Shown here: one piece after another, positions 1 through 9,700 of the stretch
Position numbering within the stretch: the first letter of the stretch is position 1
Layout of the letters: each line of letters opens with the position of its first letter
Assembly (NCBI GenBank): GCA_964384025.1
Contig: CAYLJJ010000008.1
Coordinates: 46,321-110,320, forward strand
Length of the DNA: 64,000 nt
Direction: 5' to 3'
Origin: CAYLJJ01 sp964384025
Lineage (GTDB): Bacteria > Myxococcota_A > Bradymonadia > UBA7976 > UBA1532
The notes under the pieces: model-generated
Told to the model about the DNA's origin: nothing
The model's input: only the letters and a program-made list of their open reading frames with translations
Database searches by the model: none
Made by a program: the position numbers and the translations under genes

Positions 1-177
1 GTCCGAGACAAGGGCCAGGGCACGGCCCATCAGGGCGTTACGGTACACGGGGTCCTGCCGGGCTGCGGTGACCAGGTTCAAGAGCACGTCGGAGAGCAGG
101 TCGAAGGCTACGCCGGGCTCGGCGGGCAGGCCGAAGCTGGACGTGGGGATCTCGTAGTCGATCGGGCGGTTCATCAT
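1..177 (-). CDS. Partial ORF of actinobacterial character, runs off left edge
   Basis: Reading leftward from an ATG at 177, 59 codons are open to the window edge, so the gene is partial. It begins MMNRPIDYEIPTSSFGLP and continues into an amphipathic helical stretch ending near GRALALVSD. The start is preceded immediately by GGAGGTGATG, an almost perfect ribosome binding site. Third codon positions are nearly all G or C, unlike every other gene here, and resemble Streptomyces and relatives. I do not recognise the family. It could be a small gene of an actinobacterial integrative element, or the end of a contig from another organism joined here. Confidence 0.5.
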   Translation of the reverse strand, partial: MMNRPIDYEIPTSSFGLPAEPGVAFDLLSDVLLNLVTAARQDPVYRNALMGRALALVSD

Positions 178-352
178 CACCTCCATCTACCCGGTCCGAT
201 AGGCGGATCACCCTACCTGCGAAGGTGTCCTCCGGGGCCGCTGGAGGCTGTGCGGGTTGTGCGGGTCTTGGGACGATCTTGGCGGGTTTTGACCCGCACA
301 GACGGCTCGCTGTCGCCGCAAGTGACTGAAAACTGGAGGGGTCGCTCAGGCT
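178..352. other. GC-rich intergenic segment with repeated GTGCGGGT motifs
   Basis: Between the partial left-edge ORF and ychF lies a GC-rich stretch with two copies of TGTGCGGGT or GTGCGGGT (about 250-270) and an inverted copy ACCCGCACA (about 291-300). This looks like an operator or promoter region for the leftward ORF. Composition changes to that of the rest of the window between about 335 and 352, just after the ychF stop. Confidence 0.4.
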
Positions 353-1384
353 TCAAACATTGAACCGAAAGTTAAAAATATCTCCATCCTTAGTGATGTA
401 ATCGCGACCCTCGACCCGGAAGCGCCCTGAAGACTTCACCGCTGCCTCACTCTTATACTTATCCATATCCTCAAAGCTGATCACCTCAGCGCGAATAAAG
501 CCTCGAGCGATGTCGCTGTGGATCACACGGGCAGCCTCAACCGCTTTGCTGTTTCGGCGAAGAGGCCAAGCACGACACTCATCAGGCCCCTGGGTCAAAA
601 AGGTGATCAGGTCAAGGAGAGCATAGGCGGAACGGATAAAGCGCTGAGAGGCGGGCGCCTCCAAACCCATCTCCGATAGAAACTCCAGCTGATCCTCGGG
701 CTCAAGGGAGGCGATCTCCGCCTCTACCGCGCCGCTGAGCGCCAAGACCTCAAGGTCCGCTTCATCGGCTGCCTGAATTAGAGCCTCAGGGATCCCCTCC
801 AAGGCTCGCTCCTCAGAGAGGTTCAGAAGCAGAAGCATCGGCTTAAGGCTGAGGAAAGCATAGGGGCTCAGGGCCGCCTGCTCCTCTTTGCTCAACTCCA
901 TCAGCCGCAGCGCTTGATCAGACTCCAGATGCTCTAGGCAGCGTTGAAGTAGGGCGAGGAGGCTGGGATCTGATCTATCTCGCTTGAGACGATCAATGCG
1001 CCGCTCCAAAACCTGAAGATCAGCCAGGAGCAGCTCCGCGTCAAAGCTCCCCATCTCTGAGAGGGGATCAGGTACCCCCAAGCCCCCATCAAAGCCGCGG
1101 ATCACTTGGGCCAGAGCATCCATATTGCGAATCTGCCCCAGGACTTGAGGATCTAAGCTTTGGCTCCCTCGCCCTCCAGGGACATCTGCAAAGGTGATCT
1201 CAGCGTAGATGCTCTTCTTAGGGTTATTCAGCTCGGTGAGGCGATCTACTCGGGGATCAGGGACCTCAATGCGCCCCAGGTTGATCTTGCTCCCGCCAAA
1301 GCCTGTAGGAGCCTCCTGCCCGGTGAGGGCGTTAAACAGAGTGGTTTTTCCCGAACCTTGAAATCCAACGATGCCGATCTTCAT
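353..1384 (-). CDS. ychF: YchF-family P-loop ATPase
   Basis: Obg-related, ribosome-associated cytosolic NTPase of the YchF subfamily. The 343 residues show the Walker A GFQGSGKT at residues 7-14, the Walker B/G3 DVPG at 67-70, and NLSE at 188-191 where classical GTPases have NKxD. That NxxE change is the known mark of ATP rather than GTP preference in YchF. A helical insertion (about 105-175) is followed by the C-terminal TGS-like domain, ending with the typical GDIFNFRFNV-type tail. Length is slightly under the usual 363. The start is supported by GAGGAG ahead of the ATG. It reads toward the compositionally different left edge and is the last native gene there. In other bacteria YchF modulates translation and oxidative-stress responses; nothing here narrows its role further. 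Confidence 0.93.
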   Translation of the reverse strand: MKIGIVGFQGSGKTTLFNALTGQEAPTGFGGSKINLGRIEVPDPRVDRLTELNNPKKSIYAEITFADVPGGRGSQSLDPQVLGQIRNMDALAQVIRGFDGGLGVPDPLSEMGSFDAELLLADLQVLERRIDRLKRDRSDPSLLALLQRCLEHLESDQALRLMELSKEEQAALSPYAFLSLKPMLLLLNLSEERALEGIPEALIQAADEADLEVLALSGAVEAEIASLEPEDQLEFLSEMGLEAPASQRFIRSAYALLDLITFLTQGPDECRAWPLRRNSKAVEAARVIHSDIARGFIRAEVISFEDMDKYKSEAAVKSSGRFRVEGRDYITKDGDIFNFRFNV

Positions 1385-1494
1385 GCCATCTCCTCATTTG
1401 GGTTGATAGGAGGCTTTTGACCTCCTGAGCCTCTGGAGTCAAGTGCGATGGCTGGGGCTGGACTCCCTCAGGAATAGGGCATTAAGCTCGGTCC

Positions 1495-2247
1495 ATGCGA
1501 TCACTCTCTTTATCCTTCTCCCTCTCTCTTCTGGCCTGCGCGGCTTCGGAGCTTTCAGAAGATGCTGAGCTTCAAGATGCCCTCTCAGGGAGCAGCATTT
1601 ATCAAGATCTAGGGATGGACCTAAAGGATCTTCAACCTGATTTGAAAGCGCTCGGCGATGCAGGAACGCGAGAGGTCGCGATCTCTCCTCCTCAAGATCA
1701 GAGGCGCTTGGACGGTGGATCGCCTCTCCCAGATCTTTGGGTTCCTCAAGTCGACGTTCGCCTAGACCTCTCAATCTCTCCAGTTCCAGACGCTGCGCCT
1801 CCTCCCAGCGGAGATCTGAGCTGCACTGAGATGAGCGGCTGCCTTATAGGCTGTGATGGCGTCGTGGCCTGTCGAGAATCCTGCTATTGGAGCGGCACTC
1901 TAGAGGCTCAACGAGCCTACGATGCTTTGAACGACTGTATTGAGCGCTCCAACTGCGCCAGCCCAGGAGAGAACTGCTTCCTGGTCTGCATGACAGAAGT
2001 AGATGCCTGTTGGGGTCCTGATCCTGGACAGCTGAGCTGCGCCGAGATGTACAACTGCTTCGAGGAGTGCGAGGGCTGTGAGGGCTGTGATGAGGGCGAG
2101 TGCATCCAGGGCTGCTATGAGGAGGCGACTCGCGTCGCTCAGCGTCAATACAGCATCATCGATCACTGCATTGAGGAGAGCCGCTGTTTTCAAAACGACA
2201 GCTGTGAGAGCAGCTGCGCTGAGGAGTATCAAGCCTGTGGTGTGTAG
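1495..2247 (+). CDS. Cys-rich putative lipoprotein with duplicated module
   Basis: A 250-residue exported protein of unknown function. A short signal peptide ends in LLAC, a lipobox with Cys15, so it is probably outer-membrane anchored. Residues 20-105 are an Asp/Pro-rich linker. Residues 110-172 and 182-248 are two versions of one Cys-rich module. Each begins C-x-E-M-x-x-C, has an internal C-x-x-x-C helix, and carries a long Ala/Tyr-rich helix ending in DxCIExSxC. The many even-spaced cysteines suggest disulfides formed outside the cytoplasm. Cys-rich lipoproteins with such linkers are common in Myxococcota, usually as uncharacterised surface proteins. It is followed 49 bp later by a same-strand gene. 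No enzymatic motif is visible. Confidence 0.75.
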   Translation: MRSLSLSFSLSLLACAASELSEDAELQDALSGSSIYQDLGMDLKDLQPDLKALGDAGTREVAISPPQDQRRLDGGSPLPDLWVPQVDVRLDLSISPVPDAAPPPSGDLSCTEMSGCLIGCDGVVACRESCYWSGTLEAQRAYDALNDCIERSNCASPGENCFLVCMTEVDACWGPDPGQLSCAEMYNCFEECEGCEGCDEGECIQGCYEEATRVAQRQYSIIDHCIEESRCFQNDSCESSCAEEYQACGV

Positions 2248-2296
2248 CCAAGAGAATCGCTAGGCTCCAGCTCTCATTGCCTTCTCGGAGATCGAT

Positions 2297-3688
2297 ATGG
2301 GCTTCCTCTCTTGGCTCTTCCCCTCAACTCAGGACAAGATAGCTAAGGCTCAGAAGCTTCTAGAACAGGAGCGCTTCGCCGAGGCTCGTCAGCTCATCGT
2401 AGATCTTAGGGCTCCAGAGGTCCCAGCGTTGATGGAGCGCTGTGATCGGGGCCTTGTCTCTCTAAATCTGGAGCGCGCACGGGGCTTCTGTCGCGCTGGA
2501 AATGAGGGGCAAGTGGAGCATCATCTTGAACTCGCTCAACGCTATGCCCAGAGCGAACAGGAGGCTGAGTTTGAAAGCTTTCAGCGAGAGCGCATCAAGA
2601 TCCGCAGAGCGCGCAACCGAGCGAGCTTGATGGAGCAGCTTGGCTCAGCAGCCAAACGTCGAGCCGAGCTGGGACCTGATCCAGGGGACTTCAGTTGGAT
2701 CGCTTTTAATGGGGATGGCTCTATCCAGTTGGTCAGTGATGAAGAGCACCCTTTGGGGATCCCGCGTCTGGTTGTTCAACCTGATCCTGCTATGTTTCGT
2801 CCCCAAGAGGTTCAAGCCGCAGAGGAGGCAGAGAGCCCCAGCCCTGAGGAGTTAGAGCGGACCCGCGCCGCCCTCTTGGAGATCTATCCGTCTACCTTGA
2901 CAGAGGAGGTCAAAGCGGGTGGAGAGCCTCTTCTTAGAGCGCTGCTGTTTCAGGTAGCAGGAGCACCAGAGCGCGCGATCCCGATCCTCCTTAAGCTATC
3001 CGATGAAAACCCAGTCGGGCGTCTTGAGCTGGCCCGTGCGGCCTGCGCTCTAGGAAAACATGAAGCAGCCTATACGCTGATGGAGCAGTTCAGCGAGATG
3101 GTCGGAGGTCATCGAATAGGCGCGCTTCACTCCATCCATTTTCAAGCAGCCATCGCCGCTTGGTCAGGGGATGATCGACGAGCGCTAGAGCTGCTTCGTG
3201 GAGATCTGCTTGCGGAGGCTCCTCATCTTCAAGCTGCCCTCTGTATCGGTGAGGGCGCTTTAGAGGAGGCCCGAGAATTCTTGCTCAAGATCTACGAGGA
3301 GAGCCCCAAGGATGCTCGTTTGGAGCAGCTTGGGGTTGCCTGGGCAATGCATCAGGCAGCAGAGCGACTCTTTGAAAAACATCCTGAGTTGAAGCTCAAT
3401 CAAGGCATCGATCCTGTTCTCCAGGAGAGCCTAGCAGCCAGCCTCTCAGAGCAGTTTCCCCTGTTTTTTAAGGAGGCCCTGAACAGCTTACCTATGGAGA
3501 TTGAGTTGGAGGAGCCTCCAGAGGAGGAATCTCAAGAGGAAGAGGAGCCTCTGAAGGAAGAAAGGGAGGAGGAGCCTCAAGAGGAAGAAGAGCTTCAAGA
3601 GGAGGGGTCTCAGGAGGAGGTGTCTCAGGAGGAGGGGGCTCAAGAGGAAGAAGAGCTTCAAGAGCCCAAAAAGGAGCTGGAGCTTTAA
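2297..3688 (+). CDS. Helical-repeat (TPR-like) protein with acidic Glu/Pro tail
   Basis: A 463-residue protein without a signal peptide. The N-terminus MGFLSWLFPSTQDK is followed by paired helices (AKAQKLLEQERFAEARQLI) typical of TPR-like scaffolds. More helical pairs follow at about 190-350, for example RLELARAACALGKHEAAYTL. From about residue 397 the protein becomes a low-complexity tail of Glu, Gln, Pro and Leu, encoded by GAGGAAGAAGAG-type DNA repeats. A likely role is a cytoplasmic or membrane-peripheral scaffold; no partner is evident. It may be co-transcribed with the Cys-rich lipoprotein upstream. The family is not recognised. Confidence 0.7.
   Translation: MGFLSWLFPSTQDKIAKAQKLLEQERFAEARQLIVDLRAPEVPALMERCDRGLVSLNLERARGFCRAGNEGQVEHHLELAQRYAQSEQEAEFESFQRERIKIRRARNRASLMEQLGSAAKRRAELGPDPGDFSWIAFNGDGSIQLVSDEEHPLGIPRLVVQPDPAMFRPQEVQAAEEAESPSPEELERTRAALLEIYPSTLTEEVKAGGEPLLRALLFQVAGAPERAIPILLKLSDENPVGRLELARAACALGKHEAAYTLMEQFSEMVGGHRIGALHSIHFQAAIAAWSGDDRRALELLRGDLLAEAPHLQAALCIGEGALEEAREFLLKIYEESPKDARLEQLGVAWAMHQAAERLFEKHPELKLNQGIDPVLQESLAASLSEQFPLFFKEALNSLPMEIELEEPPEEESQEEEEPLKEEREEEPQEEEELQEEGSQEEVSQEEGAQEEEELQEPKKELEL
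3515..3672 (+). repeat. Low-complexity GAGGAAG repeats encoding the acidic tail
   Basis: Purine-rich imperfect tandem repeats inside the 3' end of the preceding gene. A 26-bp unit beginning CTCAAGAGGAAGAAGAGC is present exactly twice, at 3576-3601 and 3639-3664, with degenerate copies between. Such tracts change length by slippage, so tail length may vary between strains. Confidence 0.75.
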
Positions 3689-3691
3689 AGG

Positions 3692-3720
3692 ACGCAGGGC
3701 GTGATTCATCACTCCTGCGT
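3692..3720 (+). terminator. Possible terminator hairpin after the acidic-tail gene
   Basis: A 7-bp stem, ACGCAGG with CCTGCGT, encloses a 15-nt loop just after the stop codon. Only a weak T tract follows, so termination would be inefficient. Confidence 0.3.
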
Positions 3721-3780
3721 TCTGAACATTTAGATGAGATCGTCTGAGTTGAGGCGATAAGATGTGGATCTCAAGACATT

Positions 3781-6700
3781 TTGCTCAAGGTCCCAGTGTT
3801 CTTTTCAGCTCCCTCCCCCTCTCTCAATCGCTATCGCCTGCTCTCTCTTTTGATCCTGCTTTTGGCCTGTGATGATGCAGGTGAAGGCTCTATCGATGAC
3901 GCTGGAGAGCCTCCCTGCCCTTTGATCTTTATTGAGCATCCGAGCCCAGGAGCACATCAACAGGCACGTCTGCTCCTAGAAGGCGATATTCCCCCCAGCC
4001 TTGAAGCTCCAGGGACCCTGCTACACAACGGCGAAGCCAGCGCCTTGGAGATGAAGGGTGGGCGCTTCTCAGGAGTCCTCAACCTAAGCTCAGGAGAGAA
4101 TGAGGTACAGGTGATCATTGGCTCCTGCCGATCTGAGCTGCTCTGGCTCCAGCTCCTCCCCACGCCAGGGCCTCAGATCTATAGCCTTGAACCTCAAGCT
4201 GGCCCTCTCAGCGGAGGCTTCCCTATTCAACTCAGAGGACGTGGTTTTCTAGAGGGGCTCAGCTTGAGCCTAGGTGATCAACCGATCTGGGAACTGGAGT
4301 TGCTGGACAGCGAGCGCCTGGAGTTTGTCGCCCCTGAGGTCTCCTCTCCAGGGCGGGTAGATGTCAATCTTAGAAACCCTGACGGTCGCAGCGCCACCTT
4401 AGAGGAGGGCTTTGAATGGCGCCTTCCTCCTCGTCTAAGTCGCGTGATCCCTTCCAGTGGCCCCACCTCTGGAGGCAGCTTGGTGCATGTGGAGGGTGTG
4501 GGTTTTCAATCCCCTTTGCGGCTGCGCTTTGGTGCGGCGGAGGCTGAGATCCTCAGCATCAGTGCCCAGGAGATCCGTTGTAAGACGCCCCCAGGGGCTC
4601 CTGGCCTCGTCGATGTTGAGATCCTGGCTCAGGACCGCTTGGGGGATCGCTTGGAGGAGGCTTGGCTCTATCTGGAGAACCAGGGTCCCAGAGCGGACAC
4701 GCTCAGCCCCACTCAAGGGCCAACAGCGGGGGGAACCCTGGTGGAGATCCGAGGGCGAGGCTTCTCTGAGGTTGAACAGGTGCGCTTTGGAGAACTGGGG
4801 GTTATCCCTCAGGAGCTGCATGAAGAGTGGTTGCATGTGATCAGCCCTGCTCATCCCAGCGCTCAGGTAGATGTCATCCTCGTAGATCGTTTTGGAGAGC
4901 TGGCTCCGCTTCCTGAACCCTTCACCTTTATCGCTCCTGAACAGCCTGAGATTGAGTCGCTTTCACCCAGCTGGTTTCGTGAAGAGGGGGGGCGGCTGAC
5001 GGTTGAGGGGCGTGGATTTGAGGGGGTGCTTCAGATCAGCCTCGCTGGGATCGAGCTGGAGCTGCTGAGCCAGAGCGCTCAGCGTTTGGAGCTGAACGCT
5101 CCTCCACATGAGGCGGGACGGCACCTCTTTCTACTTCGCAACCAGGAAGGGCATGAGGCTCAGGCTGATCTGCTCTATTTTGAGAATCGAGCCCCTGAGA
5201 TCATCAGCTTGGAGCCTGATCGAGGCCCTCTGGCTGGTGGAACCCGTGTGCGCCTCAGGGGGCGTCATCTGCTTCCGGAGATGAGCCTTTATCTGGGGGG
5301 GCAGGAGACTGAGTTGGAGGCCTTGGAGGGAGAGGATCTCATCCTACGCAGCCCCAGAGGGCTCCAGCCCGGTTGGGTTGATCTGGAGATGGAGACCCCT
5401 GATGGCTACCTAGGACGGCGTGAGGAGGCTTGGCTCTATCTCGCGGAGGCTCCCCCTGCTATCCACAGCTTGGAGCCCAGTGAAGGCCCTGAGACAGGGG
5501 GAACTTGGGTGCTCCTCAGAGGTGCCCATCTACGCCCTGGGATCAAGATCCTCTTAGGCGGTTTGCCTACCACAGAGCAGGAAATCTTGGATTCTGGGAG
5601 CGCGCTCTTTCTGACCCCTGCGCAGCCTCCTGGGGATGCCTCAGTTGAGCTGCTCTCGATTGAGGGAACGCGGCTGGAGGGGGTGGAGCATTTTAAGTTC
5701 TACCCGTGGCCCAGCTGGGTTGGGCTCCGCCCTCCTTCGCTCCAAGGCGAGATCTTGGGTTTGGCCTGGGCTCCTAGAGCCCATGAACAGCTCAGGGCAG
5801 AGCTGGGATACAGCTCTCTTGTGGAGCCTGACGCTTGGCTTTGGGAGCCGATGGAACCCCTTGGACTTCAGGGGGGGTTGATCGCCTTTAAAGCACAGCC
5901 GGAACTCTCTCCAGGCGACTACCGCCTCTGCGCACGCTTTAGCTTGGATGGCGAACATTGGCGTTGGGCAGATGGTGATGGGGCTGAAAATGGCTGGAGT
6001 TTGGAAGCCTGCCCTAGCTTTCACCAACCAAGCCCTTTGGAACAGGTTGAGATCAGCCCCCAAGAGGGACCCAGCCGAGGAGGGACCCAGCTGCGCTTCT
6101 CTGGACTGCCTGAGGGGAGTGAGTTGAGCCTGGAGGGGGAGCCCATCGCCCTCCAGGGGAGGATCTGGAGCACCCCACCCCATGCTCCAGGTCTTGTGCA
6201 GTTACATCTTCGCCTGGGAGAAGACGAGCGCCTGATCTCCTTTGAGTATTTCCCAGTCCCTGAGCGCATAAGTTGGGTCCAAGCGGAGATCGAAACCTCC
6301 AAGCTCGAGCCCAGGGTTCGCTTTGAGTTGGAGGTGGAGGCGCCAGGGAGCCAACCCCAACTTCAAGTTGAGCTTGAAGGGCTGCCTGTGGAGTTTGGTC
6401 AGCTCGCCCCAGATCGCTTCTGGGTTGAGCCCCTGGTCCAAGAGTTGGGGCGCTATCGCCTTCGCGCGAAGATCAGCCTGGATGCTCAACATTGGCAGGA
6501 GGCCCCCCCCGCTTGGCTTCGGATCACCTCTCCCCCTGCACCTCAGATCCTCAGCTTTGCTCCCCAAGCGCTCCCTGCAGCTGAGGGGGTCTTTCTTCAG
6601 GTTCAGGTTGAGGGGGAGCAGCCTGGGACGCGCTTTGAGCTGGGAGGAGAGCGGCTCTGGAGCGATGGAGAGCGTCTCTTGATCCCCCAGGATCTCCTAG

Positions 6701-9700
6701 GTGAACATAAGCTTCAGATGATCAACCCAGATGGGCAGCGCCATGAGGTGGGTCCTCTCCTGATCTATCCTTGGCCCGAACACCTTCGGCTCCCCAAACA
6801 GGATCAAGGGGCTCACCCTGGTCCAATCAAGCTGAGCTTGGCGGTCTTGGAGCACGATAGACTCCAAGCACCATCTCCTGGAGCCTTGGCGATGTTAGGA
6901 ATCTGGGAAGAAGAGGACTGGCGTTGGCTCCGTGCAGACTATGAGGGGCGGGATGGAGAGTGGGACCTCTATAGCCATGAGCTTGAGCTGAACGAGGACC
7001 TTCGCTATCTCTTCCGCTTCTCTTTGGACTCAGGAGGGCACTGGAAACAGAGCGCTGAGGGCTCTGTCGATCTCAACCTCGAAGGTCCTCTCCCCCAGCT
7101 CCTCATTCCAGGGAGTGGCTCCAACGCAGGGGGGACCCTCGTTGAGCTTCAGGGTCAGGGTTTTGCGGAGGGAATACGAGCTTGGTTGGGAGGGCAGGTC
7201 TTAGAGCTTGAACATCTCTCTGAACAGCAACTGCGCTTTATCACACCTGCGGGTCAGGGGATCGCGATCTTGGAGTTAGAGACCCCAGATGGGGCACGGG
7301 GAGAGCTGCGAGGCTTTAGATATCAGGCGCCGCTTCAGCTTTCTGGTCCCGAGCAGGCCTTTCTTGATGAGGGGGTGCTCTTTGAGATCAGTCAGAGTCA
7401 CCCCCAGATGTTGGAGGATCTGGAGATTGGCTTAGGACACCTCGCTGAGCCAGAGAGCTGGCGGTGGTACCCAACGACAGCGAACAGCGAGGGGGGGAGC
7501 AGCGCGCTCTTGGTCCCCACAGAGCTTGGAGCACTTCAGGTCCAACTCCGCGATAGAGAGGGGCGAGCGCGAGCTGAGCCTCTGACGCTGGAGGTCAGGC
7601 AGAGGGAGGGGCCAGAGATCTGGAGCCTCAGACCAGAAGCGCTGCCCAGCGAGGGAGGACGTTTTCGCCTGGAGGGCCGCTTTGAGCCAGGGGCTTGGGC
7701 TCTGCTTGAGCAGGAGCCTCTTCAGATCCTCAACCAGGGAGCGGATTGGATGGAGATCTCTCTGCCCCCACAGGAGCCTGCCTCGCTGATGTTCTGGCTG
7801 AGTAACCCAGATGGTCAGCGAGTGGGGCGGAGCTTTGAGATCTTCCCTCTACCTCTAGGACCCAGGCTCTTAGAGGGAGAGCGTCAGATCTTAGAGGGGG
7901 AGAGCCTCAGTCTGAGGGCCTTTGCTCAGGCGGATCCTCGCCTACGGGCTGAATTGGGCCTGCAAAGCCCTGAGGGTTGGCGTTGGAGCGCTGGAGAGTT
8001 GATGGGGATCAGCGAGGGCCTCGCTCACTTCTCAGCGCTCTTTCAGGCGGAGGAGCCGGGAGGTTTGGCCTGGACTTTCCGCTTTAGCTTGGATGGTCAA
8101 CGTTGGCGAGAGGCGGCGTTGGGATGGTTGGAGATCGAGGCGCGTGATCGAGCGCAGCTCTTGGGGCTGCGGCCTGCGCTGGGTCCCTCAGGGCAGTGGG
8201 TGGAGGTTTTGGGAGAGGGGCTTGAGCTGGAAGCGGGCTGGCTTGGAGGGCAAGCTTTGGAGCTGAGCGGAGGGAGGGAGGGCTGGAGCCTGCTGATCCC
8301 AGAGGGGCCAGGGGGGCTCCTTGATCTTGAGCTGCAGCAGAGCGATGGAGAGCGCCTTAGGCTGGAGGGAGCCTTTGAGCGCTTAACGCGGCCTCCAGAG
8401 GTGAGACTGCTTAACGCGATTGATCCTTTGAGGTTGGCGGCGGAGGCAGAGGGGCCTTGGATCGAGCTGGCTTGCGAGAATCCAGAGGCGCTGCTTAGAG
8501 CACGCTTAGCTGATCAGCTTTGGCCCCTGCCTCGTGTAGCTGAGGTTCGCTTTGGCGCCCCGCTGCCTCCGCTCTTGGAGGGAGATCACCATCTTGAGTT
8601 TGAGATCTCCATAGATGGGGGTGCTCACTGGTGGTCTACGGGGCTCGGTTTAAACCTAGAAGCTCGCTTGGGGCCCAGCTTTAGCTCTTTGAGCCCTGAG
8701 GTTTTGGGACCAGAGGGGGGGTGGGTGGTTTTTGTGCTGGGTCGCGCGCTCCCTTCAACGCAGCTGTTCTTAGAAGAGGAGGAGTTACAGCTTATTGGGG
8801 AGGGAGAGTTTAGGGGCTTTCAGGCTCCAGCGAGGGCTCCGGGAGCATACAGCCTGCGCTTAGAGGATGAGAGAGGGAGCGACCATCTACAGCTCTTCTA
8901 TGCGGCGCAGCCTGAAGAGGTACAGCTCTTGGAGCCAATAGAGCTTGAGGTTGAGTTAGGTCAACGTGTTGATGGACGTCTACGTGGGGAGGGGCGCTGT
9001 GAGCTGGGTTGGGGGCAGAGCCGGCACCCTGCGCTCTTGGATTGGAGCTGGAGTGAAACGGGGAGCTTTCAGGCCGAGGCTCCGGGTGACTACGGGTTGG
9101 CGGTGCGCTGTCGTTTTGGGGAGGGGGCTTGGCGGTATGGAGATCTGGAGGGGCCGGGTTTCTCTTGGGCGGAGGCGGGTCGTTTGAGGGTACGGCCCTG
9201 GCCACCAGCTCAGCTCTTAACGCTTCAGCCAGAGGAGGGCCCCAGCAGAGGAGGGACCCTCATACAGATCATGGGAATGGAGTTTCGGGCGGGCGATCAG
9301 CTGCTCTTTGGAGAACAGCCCGCCGAGATCTTGAGCTTGGAGCCCCAGGAGATCCAGGCCCTAAGCCCTCCAGGGCCTCCAGGAGAGCTGGAGATCCCTC
9401 TGGTTCGTCAGGGAGCAACCGAGGCCCCAGGGAGGCTCACCTTTCGCTACTACCCCTTCCCAGTGGAGGCTGAGATGGAGGCCCCGCTGAGTCCGATTTT
9501 GAGGCTCTCTGAGGAGGTTGAGGTGGGGGCTTGGCTGCAACTGGTGGGGGGAACTGAGGGGCTTGAGGCTGAGCTTGGATTGGGGAGGGGGGAGTATATT
9601 GAGGAGATGGAGTGGAGGCCTATAGAGGAGTGGGAGGAGCTTGAGGATGGACGGCTTCGATTCAGTGCGCTTTTGAGCCCAAGGGAGGAGGGGAGCTTGA

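Noticed and set aside
4435..4854. Minus-strand frame of ~139 codons within the giant TIG gene, and many similar ones to 12.7 kb
   Set aside because: These arise from purine-rich sense codons in the repeat gene; none has a domain, signal peptide or ribosome binding site.
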